Of a stretch of DNA of 64,000 nt, positions 60,808 to 64,000 are shown piece by piece (position 1 is the first letter of the stretch; each line of letters opens with the position of its first letter). The DNA lies in contig NC_068569.1 in assembly GCF_025698545.1 (NCBI RefSeq), positions 12,462,001-12,526,000 on the forward strand, given 5' to 3'. The stretch is from Gossypium raimondii. Lineage: Eukaryota; Streptophyta; Magnoliopsida; Malvales; Malvaceae. The notes under the pieces are model-generated. The model was not told where the DNA came from, searched no databases, and was given only the letters and a program-made list of their open reading frames with translations. Position numbers and translations under genes: made by a program.

Positions 60808-61395
60808 GTCTTGTTTAGGTAGGAAGAAATTGATGGGTTGCTGAAGAAATGGCCCCACACTTTCCTACAAAAGAAAAACCCATATTTTATTATCTCTAAT
60901 CATAATATTAGTAAGGAGGGCATACATCTTATTAACAAATGAAAGGTCAAACAATTAGTTTAATCACCAAAGAAAGAAAGTGTCATTAGGTTTTGTTTCT
61001 GCAGCAAGACACCTGTCAAAGAAGACTTCATTACTAATAGAAATAAGAAAAGAAAGAAAGGTGAAATAGTCACATGATATATGCAACAGTTCCATCTGTA
61101 TCCATAATGTGATGAAAGACTATGATTTTGCGTTATAAAGATAACATGTGATGGTTCAATAATTTCTTCTTCTTCTTCTTTTTTTATTAAAAAAAACAAT
61201 ATTGTTTGCTTTGGTCCAGACCATGAAGATGAAGATCTTATAGTAATATAATAATATATATAATTTATTGACTTAAATTTCACGGTTCAATAAACCTAGA
61301 TACATAAATCCTCAGACCAAGTTGAAAAACCTTTGCTCTGAAGCTTCTTTTTCTTCTTTCTCTCTCTTGATCATTTGTTTAAAAGACCACCAATT

Positions 61396-62714
61396 ATATA
61401 TATATATACATCGATTCTCTCAAGTTGAAGGGTTGTCTGAGGATCGACAACATGGAATGGAAGGAATATAGGCTTCATCGTCAATGGTTTGTATCCCTTG
61501 AGGGAAAAAAAAATGATTTCTTTATCTTAAATTGATTGTCTATTTTCTTCTTCTTTTGGTTCCTATTTTCTAGTTTTTCTTATGTTAATTCAAAATTTGA
61601 AAATCATTTCCGGATGATTTGCGCTATTCTTTTCTGCGTGTTTGGTTTGATGGTCTTTTTCTTCTCTTGTAAATTTTCAAAAAAAATGTTTTCCCCAATG
61701 ATGAAACATGTTTTAGTAGCATCCTAGTCTTAGAGATAAACTGTTTATATATTTCCAGTTCTTCACAACTCAATCATTTCTGATTGTTTTGTTTTGCTTT
61801 GATAATCTAGGAAGGGGAATGAAGTTGTTTGGGATTAAACTCAAGCTCTCATTCCTACAAGATAATGCTCTTACCCTTGGATGTTACCCTAAAGAAGAAA
61901 AAGAAGATTTTTGTAACTCTCTAAACATCCAATTTCACGGTTCAATGAAACCTAAATACAGAATGCTCTCTAAACTATTGATTGATTTGATTCTGTTCTC
62001 ACTGAGTCTTTCCCCAAATTTACATTAATAAAGACCTATAGTTCATCACGACTGAACCTGAAAAAGAATGTTTCTTTCTTTTTTTAAATATCGGACCAAT
62101 TTTATCAGGAACAGGTAAGTGCTAGTAAATTAAATAGCTACTGCTTTTCTTTGGATTCCATAAATTTATTTATTTTCATATAAGGTATGAGGTCAAAGTA
62201 CTCAAGTGCATCACTGTAAAGACATTAACGATCGTTGAAGACGACAAACTTCCCATTTTATATCTCTTCACCTTATGTCTTGTTGTCTAGATTTATAGAA
62301 AATATTAGATATAAATAAGTTCCTGATAAGAGGGTTTTTTTTTTTTTTTTGTGAATCATATTTCGAATATATATGATTGAACACATGCATTGAATATTGA
62401 GAAAAAAAAAGAAAATTGTAGATTGAATTTAGAATTTATTTTTCATGATTTACTTGTATTTGGCAAGTTAGGGCATATATCGGAAACCAAACTCCAGTCC
62501 TATTTTTCTTACACGAAGGCAGATTTATGGATTACACTCTTAACCTACTAAACATTGGCATCATGTTGATCAGTTTGTTGTCATATTATAGCTTCAATAT
62601 TATTATTGACTTGGCTACTCCATTTTTTTTTCCAGAAATTGGATGTTTAGGGAGTTACAAAAATCTTTAGGGTTGGCTTTCGCTGTGTCACTCGATCAAG
62701 CTTTAGATCAACAG
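61396..62714 (+). other. Possible unrecognised spliced transcript
   Basis: A long TATA run (61396-61409) is followed by a small first-exon-like piece, with an ATG at 61452 (MEWKEYRLHRQW) and a GT at 61491. At 62636-62714 a 79-nt segment is bounded by a strong polypyrimidine-AG and a GTAGAA donor, and is open in one frame (WMFRELQKSLGLAFAVSLD). The two pieces do not join into one reading frame directly. They may be leader exons of the transcription factor gene downstream, a non-coding RNA, or chance. Confidence 0.2.
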
Positions 62715-63550
62715 GTAGAATATTTCTTTCTTTCTTCATTAGCAATATTTATTTTTTATTTTATTTTTACAAATTAGAGGGAAACAGGTAGAATGTTTTA
62801 ACCTGTCTATATTTAATATAGTAAAAACCCGCATTCTTTAAAAGCCAGAACCCATTAATTTGGAACTACTTTCATTTACAAAGGTGGATGATGGTTTTCA
62901 CCCACCATCAATGTTTCTGACAGTTTAAAATGCTTAGCACTCGACAATAAGTGTGTGCAGTTAAACCTATCACCTAAAACAATTGGCCTCACACTACATG
63001 ACATTCATAGGATCCAACATGAGATGCAGCTCCAACCCTTCTTAAACAAATGTTTGAAATGCTAGCTTATTTCATTTCGGTTCTATATTGTGTTTTTCAT
63101 ATCTTTGTTAATAGGGTGTTCACCTTAAAAAATCTTCATACCATTTTGGAAAACATCGTGAACAGGGTCTCGTAAAAACTATCATATTAGATTCTTAGCA
63201 GTGCATTAATGTCGACAACATTGTCTTGATCATTTTCATTTATTTGAAGTTATTGCCCAAATAATGGCAAGGCAGGTTGGCAACCATGTAATGTAAGAAA
63301 TGGTCTTACAATTAGCACCAAATATATGCTTTTTAATTACTTATCACACCCAGTACTGTCTAAAAGGCTGGCAAGTAATCAAATCCAACACAATTCTACT
63401 TCAGCGCCATATGGGATGGGAATTCATAGTTGAGCTATCAATAATAATTTTCATTGGGGCCTAAAATGGTAGTATAAATTTTGTTTTCTTTCGGAAATAA
63501 GGGGAAGCTTTCATGGTAGTATCAACTGAACGTGAGCAACGGCAGAAGAC
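62715..63550. other. Upstream region of the GARP/MYB gene
   Basis: No independent feature recognised; probably promoter or leader of the gene starting at 63551. Confidence 0.4.
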
Positions 63551-64000
63551 ATGATGGAGATGCATGGAGAAGAAAAGAGGGTTAATAGAGAAGTATGTTC
63601 CCACAAGTGCACGAACTTTGACTTGAATGAAGAAGCTAGCTGCCAAGATAATGATTATGTTGGAAAGGAAGGTGAAGTTAGCGTTGAAGAGGAAGAGATT
63701 GAGAAGAGATCAACTGAAGAAGGGAGTAGTAGCAATAACAATGGAGGCGAGGGAGGTGGCATCAATGATAGAAGAAGAACAGTGAGGCAATACGTTAGGT
63801 CAAAGTTGCCTCGCCTTCGGTGGACTCCTGATCTTCATCTCTCCTTCGTGCATGCTGTCGAGAGGCTTGGTGGACAAGACAGTCAGTTCTTTCAAATATT
63901 GCATCCTTTCCTTTCTTTATTTCATCTTTGATATGAGAAATAAAAATGGAACTATAAATTCATTCTTTGTTGCAGGAGCAACTCCCAAGTTAGTTCTTCA
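63551..64000 (+). CDS. GARP/MYB-like transcription factor, 5' part
   Basis: Exon 1 is 63551-63881 and exon 2 starts at 63976 and runs off the window. The first 80 or so residues are acidic and Ser/Asn/Gly-rich (VEEEEIEKRS, GSSSNNNGGEGGG). Then comes the start of a GARP/G2-like DNA-binding domain: VRSKLPRLRWTPDLHLSFVH, AVERLGGQD. The junction GACA|GA completes the family sequence GGQDRATPKLVL, which confirms the GT-AG splice. The family consensus continues with the SHLQMYR helix outside the window. It belongs with the Arabidopsis At2g38300/At2g40260-type nuclear factors; exact member and function unknown. Start chosen at the first of two adjacent ATGs. Confidence 0.85.

Overview
The window is nuclear DNA of a flowering plant, very probably a member of the cotton family (Gossypium or a close Malvaceae relative). 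Genes have spliceosomal introns and plant TATA boxes, the intergenic DNA is AT-rich and full of small inverted-repeat transposons, and the cellulose synthase at 19.7-24.1 kb is close to the cotton fibre secondary-wall enzyme as I recall it. The species is inferred; no search was run.

Layout. 1-3 kb: AT-rich DNA with a 1.16 kb hAT-type non-autonomous element that has a perfect 8-bp target duplication. 3-12.4 kb: the most striking region, five MIR399 precursors (orientations +,-,-,+,-). Each has one or two PHR1-type sites (GNATATNC) upstream, four have a clear TATA box, and a sixth copy looks decayed. 12.4-17.3 kb: a Mutator-type MITE, a broken F-box/DUF295 gene and old repeats. 17.4-18.1 kb: a DUF1685 protein gene. 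19.7-24.1 kb: CESA8 (12 exons). 24.8-26.1 kb: an intronless LRR receptor-like protein. 29.4-30.9 kb: ribosomal protein L11/uL5 (minus). 31.5 kb: a second hAT-type MITE. 32.9-36.2 kb: an O-fucosyltransferase-like Golgi glycosyltransferase. 36.8-40.1 kb: a nucleobase-ascorbate transporter (minus, 13 exons). 40.5-48.2 kb: repeats, including a tRNA-Leu-like relic, a ~125-bp-period minisatellite, an API5 exon fragment, a solo LTR and a long inverted repeat. 48.4-49.8 kb: an intronless CIPK12-type kinase. 51.8-52.5 kb: a DOG1-like gene with a broken N-terminus beside a MITE. 53.9-54.85 kb: a decayed MRH1-type receptor-kinase pseudogene. 55-63.5 kb: mostly empty apart from a SINE and a GC-richer segment of unknown origin. 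63.55 kb to the end: the first exon and part of the second of a GARP/MYB-like transcription factor.

How it fits together. The MIR399 cluster is a candidate phosphate-starvation locus: PHR1 would switch on each unit, and miR399 would repress PHO2/UBC24 (not in this window). The series CESA8, RLP51-type LRR protein, RPL11, CIPK12, DOG1-like, MRH1-like runs in the same order as Arabidopsis At4g18780, 18760, 18730, 18700, ~18650-18690, 18640 (from memory). This is an ancestral gene neighbourhood, and it supports the individual gene calls, including the two broken genes at its end.
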